Below, piece by piece: positions 17,606 through 25,400 of a DNA stretch of 52,361 nt. The notes under the pieces are model-generated. The model did no database searches, had not been told where the DNA came from, and saw nothing but the letters and a program-made list of their open reading frames with translations. Origin of the DNA: Paracoccaceae bacterium (lineage in GTDB: Bacteria > Pseudomonadota > Alphaproteobacteria > Rhodobacterales > Rhodobacteraceae). The stretch is taken from the NCBI GenBank assembly GCA_029244725.1, contig JAQWQJ010000020.1:1-52361 (forward strand). Reading direction: 5' to 3'. The first letter of the stretch is position 1, and each line of letters opens with the position of its first letter. The translations under genes and the position numbers were made by a program.

Positions 17606-18343
17606 GTGTCAGAAGGCGTTTCGTTCCATTTAGAAAACGATGTCGTTTGGCTCGGCCTGTCTGAAGGCGGCGCTAAGATTCTTTCGGCTGCGTTTGCAAA
17701 ATCGCTTGGGGATGCTCTGCAAAGGGCCATCGCGACGCCTGACGTCAAATGCATCGTATTATCCGGTGCGCCTAAGGGTTTTCCACGCGGTAATTTAAAT
17801 ACCGATCGTCCTGAATTGGATGAAACAGTTGCCATTTCAAATATACTAGATCAGATCGAAGCATGCCAAATTCCGGTTGTCGCTATCGTTCCAGATGCAG
17901 CAATTAACGAAGGCTTGGAATTAGCGCTCGCTGCACATTATCGAATTGCGGCCAAGTCTGCGCGTTTTGGCTATAACCACATCTCAACAGGCCTCATGCC
18001 TGCGCTGGGTGGTTCACAAAGGTTGCCACGCTTGGCAGGCGCAAAATTTGCCTTAGAAGTCTTGTTAAACGGTAAAATATTTACAGCGTCACAGGCCTTT
18101 GACGCCGGCATGATCGACTTGGTAACTGAAATCGATTTCGCGACTGAAACAACAAGTTTCATCAAGAACCTTGTAGAAAAAGAGCTGGGACCGCGCCCGA
18201 CTGGCAGCATCGTAGGTGGGCAATCTGATTCGGTGCGGTATCAAGCGCAAATGAACGAGGCCAAAAAGCTGGTCGAAAGTTTAAAATTCCAGCAGCTGCA
18301 GCGATTGTTGATTGTGTTGAGGCGGCGCAGATCACACCGTTAG
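17606..18343 (+). CDS. FadJ-like fatty acid oxidation protein, enoyl-CoA hydratase half (frameshifted)
   Basis: This frame encodes the N-terminal crotonase domain of a bifunctional enoyl-CoA hydratase/3-hydroxyacyl-CoA dehydrogenase. It starts at GTG with TAAGGAG five bases upstream. The domain core is recognisable (NEGLELALAAHYRIA and GLMPALGGSQRLPRLAG). Homology stops at residue about 227 (VESLK); the last 18 residues (FQQLQRLLIVLRRRR onward) are out of frame. The protein continues in the -1 frame as IPAAAAIVDCVEAAQITPL, joining the next entry. The second catalytic glutamate, expected as PE in the FGLPEVTLGL-type loop, is replaced (FGYNHISTGL), and the oxyanion-hole segment reads PRGNLN. 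Activity as a normal hydratase is doubtful. Confidence 0.85.
   Translation: MSEGVSFHLENDVVWLGLSEGGAKILSAAFAKSLGDALQRAIATPDVKCIVLSGAPKGFPRGNLNTDRPELDETVAISNILDQIEACQIPVVAIVPDAAINEGLELALAAHYRIAAKSARFGYNHISTGLMPALGGSQRLPRLAGAKFALEVLLNGKIFTASQAFDAGMIDLVTEIDFATETTSFIKNLVEKELGPRPTGSIVGGQSDSVRYQAQMNEAKKLVESLKFQQLQRLLIVLRRRRSHR
18280..18289 (+). other. Frameshift site with slippery heptamer T TTA AAA
   Basis: The change from the hydratase frame to the dehydrogenase frame falls at 18280-18286, which reads T TTA AAA in the upstream frame. This fits the X XXY YYZ pattern for -1 ribosomal slippage, and the next -1 codons (ATT CCA GCA) restore family homology at once. The same result would come from a one-base deletion in the A-run or from a sequencing error. 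No clear downstream stem or upstream stimulatory Shine-Dalgarno was identified. Confidence 0.6.
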
Positions 18344-18417
18344 CCGTTGGTCTAAACGTTGAGCGTTCGAAATACGTAGAATGCCTAAACTCGGATGAGG
18401 CTCATGCCCTGCGTCAT

Positions 18418-19671
18418 ATGGCGATGGCTGAAAAACGGCTAAGTCGCCCAACGCGTACAATTGGCAATTTTGTTAGCGTTTGCGTTTTTGGCGCAAAGGC
18501 CGAAGACGCTGGACTTTGCGTTGCAATGTTGGATGCCGGGCTAGAGGTCACCGTCATCGATCATCTCGGACCACCGCACCCAAGCATGTCTGGTGCCGTC
18601 ATTGGAATATACGATCAAGCGGTCCAAAACGGCCGCATGTCGACTGAGGTGCGAAGTACTCGTGTCGCACGGCTGGATGTCGTTCAGCTTGAGAACATCG
18701 ACGAGGTGGCAGACGTTATTGTTGATGCTGGCAAGATCTCAACCACTGAATTTGTCGATTGGCTTGCTCCGAAGTTGGAATCAGCTGATCGGCCACGCAT
18801 GCTTTTGACTGCAAGAACGCTGAAAGAAACCACCGAGTTGGTGGAACAACTGCCGGATAATATTGAATGTGCGGCTTTTCACTTTGAAAAATCACCTCAT
18901 ATAGCTAAGACGGTCGAAGTTTTTGGCATTCCTGGCCAGAACGCTTCCGCGCTTGAAGGCATTCAGGAATTTTTCCGCATCGTCAAACGGCTTCCGATCT
19001 TGATCGAAGGGCAGAATGATCCTGTTTCCGCTGGCATACGCCGAATTTTGTTTCAGACTGCAGAAACGCTTTTGCTGCATGGGGCAGAGCCAAAGCAGAT
19101 AGACGGTGCACTTGGTGAATTTGGGTTTCGCAAGGGACCGCTTGCTTGGCGAGATGAGATTGGGCTTGAGCTTGATTTAATCCCCGGGCAACAGCCTGCC
19201 ACTGAAGCGCTGATTGCCTCGGGGCGTACGGGAAAAGACGTTGGGTTAGGGTACTTCCGTTATGCCAAGGGCGATGCGCGCCCCCGTCCTGACGGTATCG
19301 TTGTGTGGAGTCTGACGAATTCGCGTGACCAGTTGGGGATCGACGCGCTCGAATTTACAGAACCAGAGATCGTAAATCTGTTTGTTGGCGCGCTACTGAA
19401 TTTCGGAGCACATTTGCTTGACGAAGACATCTTGCAGCGCGCATCCGATTTGGACGTTCTTGCTGTGCATTCAATTGGTTTCCCACGACGTAAGGGTGGG
19501 CCAATGCAGGCAGCTGAACAAATTGGATTATTTCGAGTTGCGCAAACGCTTGATCGCTATGCGGCACTTGCGCCGGACCTTTGGCAGACCCATTCGTTAA
19601 TCTCAGACTTAATTAAATACGGTCAGGGGTTCGAGAAGATGGATTTGCCCGACATGGATGAAGCTAGCTAA
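18418..19671 (+). CDS. FadJ-like protein, 3-hydroxyacyl-CoA dehydrogenase half (frameshifted)
   Basis: This frame carries the remainder of the FadJ-like protein. Homology begins upstream of the first ATG, at about 18286 (PAAAAIVDCVEAA), so 18418 is not a true start. It holds the NAD-binding Rossmann part (from about SVCVFGAKAEDAG) and the C-terminal 3HCDH domains (GFPRRKGGPMQAAEQIGLF is the recognisable end block). The canonical GxGxxG loop (normally GAGTMG) is degenerate, reading GAKAED, while a histidine of the HFFSP-like motif is kept (FHFEKSP). With the frameshift this points to a decaying paralogue, or to a divergent protein of altered function. The stop overlaps a convergent small gene by eight bases. 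Confidence 0.85.
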   Translation: MAMAEKRLSRPTRTIGNFVSVCVFGAKAEDAGLCVAMLDAGLEVTVIDHLGPPHPSMSGAVIGIYDQAVQNGRMSTEVRSTRVARLDVVQLENIDEVADVIVDAGKISTTEFVDWLAPKLESADRPRMLLTARTLKETTELVEQLPDNIECAAFHFEKSPHIAKTVEVFGIPGQNASALEGIQEFFRIVKRLPILIEGQNDPVSAGIRRILFQTAETLLLHGAEPKQIDGALGEFGFRKGPLAWRDEIGLELDLIPGQQPATEALIASGRTGKDVGLGYFRYAKGDARPRPDGIVVWSLTNSRDQLGIDALEFTEPEIVNLFVGALLNFGAHLLDEDILQRASDLDVLAVHSIGFPRRKGGPMQAAEQIGLFRVAQTLDRYAALAPDLWQTHSLISDLIKYGQGFEKMDLPDMDEAS

Positions 19672-19879
19672 GCGTAATCCCCACGATAACCATCATCAGA
19701 CCAAGGACCGAAAGGAACAGTGAACCCAAGTTCAAAGGCAAAACCTTTTGAACTGCGACGCGCAAGTCTTCGTCCGATAGTTTGGCTTTTCGTGCCTTTG
19801 ATACTTTCAGAATGCTAGAGATCAGTCCGATCAAGCCCAACATTGAAACGGCGGCGCCAATCCAGACAAGGTATTCCAT
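19664..19879 (-). CDS. Small two-helix membrane protein
   Basis: The 71-residue product has two hydrophobic helices (about residues 4-26 and 50-70) separated by a basic then acidic loop (KVSKARKAKLSDEDL). GGAG lies nine bases before the ATG. It is convergent with the FadJ-like gene and overlaps its stop. I do not recognise a named family. The hydrophobic pattern and good ribosome site argue that it is a real gene. Confidence 0.7.
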   Translation of the reverse strand: MEYLVWIGAAVSMLGLIGLISSILKVSKARKAKLSDEDLRVAVQKVLPLNLGSLFLSVLGLMMVIVGITLS

Positions 19880-19999
19880 ACTGTATTCTCCTACATTAGG
19901 TTCGCGCGGCGTAAATGATCACGTACCAACAGACAACCCCTTGCGGGTCGGATAGGACGGCGTTAGTCATTGCGCTCTGACCCGATAATGAGGCCCAAA

Positions 20000-20254
20000 A
20001 TGCAAGACAGCACCCCTGATAGCTACCGAGTGACAGCAGACGAACTTCGTCAGTTTATCGAGCGTTACGAACGTTTGGAGATGGAAAAGAAAGACATCGC
20101 CGATCAGCAAAAAGAGGTGATGGCTGAAGCTAAAGGCCGTGGTTACGACACCAAAGTGATGCGCAAGATAGTGGCTTTACGTAAGCGCGATGACAATGAC
20201 ATCGCCGAAGAAGAAGCTGTTTTGGAAATGTATAAAGAAGCGCTGGGAATGTAA
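20000..20254 (+). CDS. GapR-family DNA-binding protein (DUF2312)
   Basis: This 84-residue protein matches DUF2312, the family of Caulobacter GapR, a nucleoid-associated protein that binds overtwisted AT-rich DNA and supports replication. The core YRVTADELRQFIERYERLE followed by K-D-I-AD-Q and VMAEAKGRGYD-KVMRKIVALRK is diagnostic, and the protein is a helical coiled coil. The ATG at 20000 is chosen because TGAGG lies six bases upstream; in-frame starts at 19988 (ATG) and 19970 (TTG) are possible. An intrinsic terminator follows 22 bases after the stop. Confidence 0.92.
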   Translation: MQDSTPDSYRVTADELRQFIERYERLEMEKKDIADQQKEVMAEAKGRGYDTKVMRKIVALRKRDDNDIAEEEAVLEMYKEALGM

Positions 20255-20275
20255 TCCAGGTTTCGACCGAGATTT

Positions 20276-20305
20276 AAACCGGGCCGTGAAAACGGTCCGG
20301 TTTTT
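20276..20305 (+). terminator. Rho-independent terminator of the GapR-family gene
   Basis: AAACCGGGCCGT (20276-20287) pairs with ACGGTCCGGTTT (20292-20303) through one G-T pair around a GAAA tetraloop, and runs into TTTTT ending at 20305. It may also serve the convergent gene ending at 20311, since the opposite strand has an A/T-rich flank as well. Confidence 0.85.
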
Positions 20306-20310
20306 GTGTT

Positions 20311-21186
20311 TTAGGGGGTTAGGAACGTCACGCCTGGTATGCGCTCAATTTCGAACATGTCTTCTTCGTAGGCTTCAGTCATCGCAATTAGCGTCTGTTC
20401 GGTCAAGCCAGGCGCTGTCAATTCTTCCTCGATTGCATCTTCCATAGCGTACTTATCCAGAAACGCGGCAATTACCCTGCGCAATTGCATTTCATTCTGA
20501 GGATGGTTTTGGCCGATGTAGGCCTTAAACCTTGTCATGCCCTCGGGGGTCATGATTGAGCGTAGAAGGTCATAGCCGCCCTTAAGTTTGGAACCATGCT
20601 CAAGCGCCGCAATATCGCGCACAACTTGGGTCCAGATCAACGGCGTGTCTTCATTACACCAAACGGTCATTGGGATATCCGGCTCGGCCTCGCGGATACG
20701 GCGAATGACGTCCGACCACCTAAGGTCCATAGGTTCTACGCCATCTAAAAAATCGGGAAAACTACGGCCTTCGACCTTGGAAAACGCTGCAGACAGGAAT
20801 GTCGCGGGGTTTCTGATGGCCATATAGATTTCCAACTCATCCCCGGCCAACAAATCAGATATTGACTTCAATCTCCTGGCGGCAAGGCGGTAAAAAGATC
20901 CGCCGTCGAAAATGCGATGAGGAAAGTTGATAAAATTCTCGTTAGATAGGATGAGGCGGTCAGCCTTTTGATCGCCCAGCACCATTTTCAAGAACAAGTC
21001 GCGCGCACCCGCCTTAGGAGAGCCCTGCGGCATAGCCAGCAAAGCCTCGTGAAGAAGTTTGCGATATTTCGAAGGTGAAGGGACAGCAGTCCCACGCTCA
21101 GCCAACATTTCGGTGTTCTTTCGCAGCGTGCCAATCAGCAGATTGTCATCCGTACAATGCGCGCCGATATGAAGTATGACCTGCAT
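20311..21186 (-). CDS. Sulfotransferase-like / hypothetical protein
   Basis: The 291-residue protein begins MQVILHIGAH, which resembles the first strand and phosphate-binding loop of PAPS-dependent sulfotransferases (normally HIGAPKTGTT), but the loop that follows reads CTDDNLLIGTL and lacks the usual Lys-Thr-Gly-Thr-Thr. Later segments such as LILSNENF and YMAIRNPATFLSAAF resemble the sulfotransferase SE-x and R-P-x-S-F regions. The start at 21186 has AGGA upstream. It is probably a sulfotransferase-fold protein that no longer uses PAPS in the usual way, or an uncharacterised roseobacter family. It is not linked by operon to its neighbours. Confidence 0.6.
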   Translation of the reverse strand: MQVILHIGAHCTDDNLLIGTLRKNTEMLAERGTAVPSPSKYRKLLHEALLAMPQGSPKAGARDLFLKMVLGDQKADRLILSNENFINFPHRIFDGGSFYRLAARRLKSISDLLAGDELEIYMAIRNPATFLSAAFSKVEGRSFPDFLDGVEPMDLRWSDVIRRIREAEPDIPMTVWCNEDTPLIWTQVVRDIAALEHGSKLKGGYDLLRSIMTPEGMTRFKAYIGQNHPQNEMQLRRVIAAFLDKYAMEDAIEEELTAPGLTEQTLIAMTEAYEEDMFEIERIPGVTFLTP

Positions 21187-21277
21187 TTGATCCTGTCTGC
21201 TTTGACTAATGAGTACCAGTTGCCGCAATATACGGTCTGTTCTGGACAGTTATACTGCATTCGGGCATTGGAAAAGC

Positions 21278-22933
21278 ATGAATACTAAGACAATTCGACA
21301 CCCAAAATACTTCTTAGCGTTTCGACCGAACCTGTGGTCTGTCGGAGCGGTACTGATTGCTTTGGTTGTCTTGTCTCCGATCATTGCTGTTGTCTGGATT
21401 GCACTTAGCCCTGCAGACAATATTTGGCCTCATCTATTGGCCACGACGCTACCGCGATATTTGAAAACCACCCTCATTTCGATGTTCGCTGTGGGGATCC
21501 TTTCGGCCTGTATTGGCACAGGCACAGCATGGCTGGTTGCGCGATACCGTTTTCCGTTTAGTGGCTGGCTAGAGTGGCTACTGCTGCTACCGTTGTCTAT
21601 CCCCGCTTATGTCGGCGCCTACGCATTGGTGGACTTCTTAGAGTTCGCTGGCCCTGTCCAAACTGCGATGCGCGAAGTTTTTGGTTGGGCATCGTCACGG
21701 GATTATTGGTTCCCCGAAATTAGGTCGCTAAATGCGGCGATCATAGTTCTGTCCGCCGCGCTTTACCCTTATGTCTATTTGCTTGCTCGGGCGGCATTCC
21801 GCGAACAGTCGGGTTGCGGGCATGAGGTCGCACAATCGTTGGGTGCTGGGCCGTTCAAGCGGTTTTGGAAAGTCGGACTGCCTTTGGCGCGTCCAGCGAT
21901 CGCAGCAGGAGCCGCGATTGTCATGATGGAGACCGTCAACGATTTCGGGACCATGGACTATTTCGCTGTCCAAACGCTTACGACTGGGATTTTCACTGTT
22001 TGGTTGGAAAGCAGCAATGCTGGCGGGGCCGCGCAGATTGCTATGGTTATTCTGATCTTGGTGATTTTCCTCGTCGCGCTCGAAAAGATCAGTCGAAACC
22101 GAGTGCGGCACTATAATCTGTCAAACCGCGCTAGGCCGGTTGAGCGTACTTTGCTTCGCGGTGGTCATGCTTGGGCAGCAACGATTGTATGTTCGGTGCC
22201 ATTTATTGTCGGATTTGTGATGCCCGTTGCCGTGATTTCCAGTCACGCGTGGGGCAATCTGGACGATTTCGCCGCAAAGGGTTTGGTGCGGGCGCTTGGC
22301 AACACTTTGGTCGTGGGTGGTATCGCTGCTTTGGTTACAGTCACTGCTGGATTGTTTATGGTTTACGGCGTTCGCTTGTCGGGCCGACGGATACCTCAGC
22401 TTTTGTTGCCGATCACCACGATAGGCTATGCGGCACCAGGCGCTGTTTTGGGCGTCGGTATTCTGATCCCTCTCGCAGCAACGGACAACGCAGTGGCTGA
22501 TGCGATATGGTCAGCGACCGGATATGACATTGGCTTGGTGATGACGGGCTCGGCCTTTGCTTTGGTCCTGGCATATTCCGTTCGGTTCTTCGCAATTGCT
22601 CAGGGCGCCGCTGATGCCGCACTTGGGCGGGTGTCTCCCAGTTTACCGCTTGCCGCTAGATCGTTGGGCCGTACGTTGGGAGGGACGTTGAAGGACGTCT
22701 ATCTTCCACTGATTAAGGGCTCAGTAGGTTCAGCATTGTTGCTGGTTTTTGTGGATTGCGTCAAAGAACTGCCAGCGACACTGTTGCTGCGACCATTTAA
22801 CTACGAAACCTTAGCAACGCGGGTGCATCAGCAGGCGTCTCTTGAAAATCTCGGTGATGCGGCGCCCTCGGCGGTTTTAATCATCCTGGTCGGATTGGCC
22901 GCGGTTGGGCTGTTAGCGCGGGCGAACAGGTAG
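21278..22933 (+). CDS. Iron(III)-type ABC transporter permease (fused, FbpB/SfuB-like)
   Basis: The 551-residue inner-membrane protein is a tandem permease with two BPD_transp_1 domains and about 12 helices. The two ATPase-contact loops are visible as GAGPFKRFWKVGLPLARPAI and the SLGRTLGGTLKDVYLPLIKG region. This layout is typical of ferric iron importers (FbpB, SfuB) and the related thiamine permease. Start at 21278 is chosen because the N-terminus before it overlaps the divergent gene's promoter; the ribosome site is weak (GGAAAA). No binding protein or ATPase gene is adjacent, so partners must be elsewhere in the genome. Confidence 0.9.
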   Translation: MNTKTIRHPKYFLAFRPNLWSVGAVLIALVVLSPIIAVVWIALSPADNIWPHLLATTLPRYLKTTLISMFAVGILSACIGTGTAWLVARYRFPFSGWLEWLLLLPLSIPAYVGAYALVDFLEFAGPVQTAMREVFGWASSRDYWFPEIRSLNAAIIVLSAALYPYVYLLARAAFREQSGCGHEVAQSLGAGPFKRFWKVGLPLARPAIAAGAAIVMMETVNDFGTMDYFAVQTLTTGIFTVWLESSNAGGAAQIAMVILILVIFLVALEKISRNRVRHYNLSNRARPVERTLLRGGHAWAATIVCSVPFIVGFVMPVAVISSHAWGNLDDFAAKGLVRALGNTLVVGGIAALVTVTAGLFMVYGVRLSGRRIPQLLLPITTIGYAAPGAVLGVGILIPLAATDNAVADAIWSATGYDIGLVMTGSAFALVLAYSVRFFAIAQGAADAALGRVSPSLPLAARSLGRTLGGTLKDVYLPLIKGSVGSALLLVFVDCVKELPATLLLRPFNYETLATRVHQQASLENLGDAAPSAVLIILVGLAAVGLLARANR

Positions 22934-22939
22934 CATTTC

Positions 22940-23809
22940 TTAGAATTGCAGGCGAAGCCAATTTTCAAACGCTTCAACATTTGACCGTACAGCCGTTCTT
23001 TTTTCCATGCGCGCAAGGTAATGCGATTGGCCCAATTCAACCGGGTCTCCAACAATTTGTATTTGTTGACCACTTAAGATTGCCTGATGTGCGAATTTTT
23101 CAATTACTACAGCGCAGCCCAATCCGGCTGCCACCATTTCAATAGCGGCGGTTGAGGTGTCAGTGATCAGCCGCCCGACTGTGTCGGTGGGCTCAATATG
23201 ATAGGCTGCTAAGTATCGCGCCCAATGATCATCAAAGCCCATAACGTAAATCGGGGGCTGTAGTGGCAAATCCTTCGGTGAAAGCTTTTTGGTACCAGAA
23301 GCAGATCCAACGATTGGCACAATTGCTTCGTCTGACAGAAGCTCAAAATTAGACTTTGGGTTTTCTTTTGGTGCCAAAATAATATCGACATCGACTGGGT
23401 GATTTTCCGCTGCGTTTCTCCAAATTGAGGTGACCAGTTTAATGCCGATATCCGGATGGTCTTGCAGAAACATGTCTAACCTTGGCGACAGCCACATGAT
23501 GAACGCCATAGATGCGCGGATAGTTATCGTACTGGTCTGACGTGGCCCAAAAAGGCCGTTTGTGGACATCTCAATTGTATCCAAGGCCTCACGAACAGTC
23601 TGAAGATATGCCTTTCCGACATCAGTCAAATGCAAACTTTTCGGACGTCGTAAGAAAAGGGTATCGCCCAATTGGGTCTCAAGCGCCTTGATATGTTGAC
23701 TAACGGCGGTTTGCGTTAAACCGATCTCTCGGCCGGCAGCAGTAAAACTGAGCAACCGTGCCGCCGCTTCAAAACTACGAAGCCAGTTTAAGTTGAGGTT
23801 TTTGCGCAT
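22940..23809 (-). CDS. LysR-family transcriptional regulator
   Basis: This 289-residue protein has an N-terminal LysR winged HTH (about residues 7-66, SFTAAGREIGLTQTAVSQHIKALE is the helix-turn-helix, read here in two parts) and a C-terminal periplasmic-binding-like effector domain. The N-terminal LNWLRSFEAAARLLSFTAAG is typical of the GcvA-like branch. It is transcribed divergently from the Fe/2OG oxygenase operon, with 127 bases between the start codons, and probably controls that operon. The ligand is unknown. Confidence 0.9.
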   Translation of the reverse strand: MRKNLNLNWLRSFEAAARLLSFTAAGREIGLTQTAVSQHIKALETQLGDTLFLRRPKSLHLTDVGKAYLQTVREALDTIEMSTNGLFGPRQTSTITIRASMAFIMWLSPRLDMFLQDHPDIGIKLVTSIWRNAAENHPVDVDIILAPKENPKSNFELLSDEAIVPIVGSASGTKKLSPKDLPLQPPIYVMGFDDHWARYLAAYHIEPTDTVGRLITDTSTAAIEMVAAGLGCAVVIEKFAHQAILSGQQIQIVGDPVELGQSHYLARMEKRTAVRSNVEAFENWLRLQF

Positions 23810-23936
23810 TTGAGACCCATAAATATTTTATGGTCATGAGTGTCTATTATTTCGTTTTATCTGTCCAGATTGTAGCGACATAGTGCCAGAAAGCGCTCCA
23901 AGTTCCGGTAGCGGCGCTGATTTCGCAGGAGATAAA

Positions 23937-24812
23937 ATGAATCAGATTACTAGGGAAAACCACGACATCGCTCTTGATCTTGTTGACCTTAAACGATTTC
24001 CGATTGCGGACTTGGAAAATGGCGAAGGGGCCAACTTTTTGGCGGAATGCCAACGCAGTATGGCGGTTCAAGGGTGGTGTAATTTGGATGGGTTCATCCG
24101 GCCGGATGCCCTTGAGCAGTTGAATGCTGAGGCCAATGAACTTTTGCCAACCGCTGAGGTTTTGCACGTAAAACGCAATATCTATCAGGGCGCGATCGAT
24201 CCGTCGCTGCCTGAAGATGATCCTAGACGCATGGAATTTATGCACGTCGCTGTCCAACTGGCGGATGACCAAATACCGCCTAAGACGCGGCTCAAACAGC
24301 TTTACCATTCAGAACTACTGACAGATTTTGTACGCCGCGTTCAAAAAAAGGATCAGCTGTATCGCTGCGCGGATGAGTTTCAGGCATTGAATGTGGTCGC
24401 CTTGCACCCAGATAGTTGGCACGCTTGGCACTATGACACGACCGAATGCACGGTGACGCTTTTGTTGCAGGCTGCCGAGGCAGGCGGCGAGTTCACGTTC
24501 TTACCAAACTCTCGCACTGATGATGATGAGGATCGAGAAGCCGTAGACCGACTTCTTTCTGGTGATATGTCCCAAGCGCGATCATTTTCACGTGGGGCAG
24601 GTACGTTTACCTTGTTTCGCGGCGGATATTCGTTGCACGGTGTGACGAAAGTTGAAGGCGCCCGCCCACGCATATCTGCCATTATGACATATGACGAACA
24701 GAAGGGCCGTGTGATCGACGATGATATTAATGTGCGAATTTACGGCGAGCGGGTTAAAAAAATATTGGCCAAACGTGAAACAGCGACCGGCGAACAAGGA
24801 CGAGACGAATGA
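23937..24812 (+). CDS. Fe(II)/2-oxoglutarate oxygenase, BesD/HalD/ArpA-like
   Basis: The 291-residue protein resembles the HalD/BesD/ArpA family, which includes free amino acid halogenases and hydroxylases. The metal site is visible: His165-x-Asp167 in WHAWHYDTTE, distal His234 in YSLHGVTKVEG, and 2OG-binding Arg at 243/245 in ARPRIS. Because Asp167 is kept (halogenases have Gly or Ala here), hydroxylation is expected rather than chlorination. The start at 23937 has AGGAG upstream; a GTG at 23883 is possible. The stop overlaps the start of the isochorismatase-like gene (ATGA). Substrate is unknown; a free amino acid or small amine is plausible from the family. Confidence 0.85.
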   Translation: MNQITRENHDIALDLVDLKRFPIADLENGEGANFLAECQRSMAVQGWCNLDGFIRPDALEQLNAEANELLPTAEVLHVKRNIYQGAIDPSLPEDDPRRMEFMHVAVQLADDQIPPKTRLKQLYHSELLTDFVRRVQKKDQLYRCADEFQALNVVALHPDSWHAWHYDTTECTVTLLLQAAEAGGEFTFLPNSRTDDDEDREAVDRLLSGDMSQARSFSRGAGTFTLFRGGYSLHGVTKVEGARPRISAIMTYDEQKGRVIDDDINVRIYGERVKKILAKRETATGEQGRDE

Positions 24813-25357
24813 AAACAGCATTGATTGTGATAGACGTACAGATGGCATTGGCACATGCGGACGCTTCCGGAGAAAAGCGTTCTTGTCCTGAGGCCGAGAA
24901 GAACATTGCGTCATTGATGGAAAAGTTCCGAAATTCGGGTGACACTGTCGTTCACGTCCATCATCACGATACCAATCCTGACTATCCGTTTTATCCAGGG
25001 ACACCGGGAGTAGTAGTTCAACCATTTGCCGCACCACTTCCGGATGAGGCTGTGGTCATTAAGACCACCAGTAGCGGGTTCTCTGGAACGGAATTGCAGA
25101 GCATTCTTCAAGAAGCTGGCGTTGAGCGGACAGTGCTTTGCGGGGCTACGGCCAATCATTGTGTTGAATCGACCACTCGAAGCGCCGCCGATTTGGGGTA
25201 TCAGCCAATCTATGCAGCTGATGCAGTCTGGACATATGCTCTGACTGGTCCCGACGGCGTGACACATACCGCCGAGCAGATACATTCTGTCAGTATGGCA
25301 ACGCTAGAAGGCGAATTGGCGAGTGTGATGCCCACCAAGGACATTCTGGCGATGTGA
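24809..25357 (+). CDS. Isochorismatase-like cysteine hydrolase
   Basis: The 182-residue protein has the isochorismatase fold with an intact Asp9-Lys85-Cys118 triad (VIDVQ, VVIKTTSSGF, GATANHCVEST), so it is a cysteine hydrolase of the nicotinamidase/amidohydrolase type rather than a true isochorismatase, which lacks the Cys. The cis-peptide region (GATANHC) is also typical. It overlaps the oxygenase gene by four bases, so the two are co-translated. It may hydrolyse an amide or carbamoyl group from the oxygenase substrate or product; this is inference. Confidence 0.9.
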   Translation: MKTALIVIDVQMALAHADASGEKRSCPEAEKNIASLMEKFRNSGDTVVHVHHHDTNPDYPFYPGTPGVVVQPFAAPLPDEAVVIKTTSSGFSGTELQSILQEAGVERTVLCGATANHCVESTTRSAADLGYQPIYAADAVWTYALTGPDGVTHTAEQIHSVSMATLEGELASVMPTKDILAM

Positions 25358-25400
25358 GTAAGGCCTCTGTCACCATGTTCCTCGGATTGATTGAAAAGCA

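Noticed and set aside
23937-24812. Amino acid halogenase reading of the BesD/HalD-like oxygenase
   Set aside because: The metal-binding motif is HYD with the aspartate retained; halogenases of this family have Gly or Ala there to make room for chloride.
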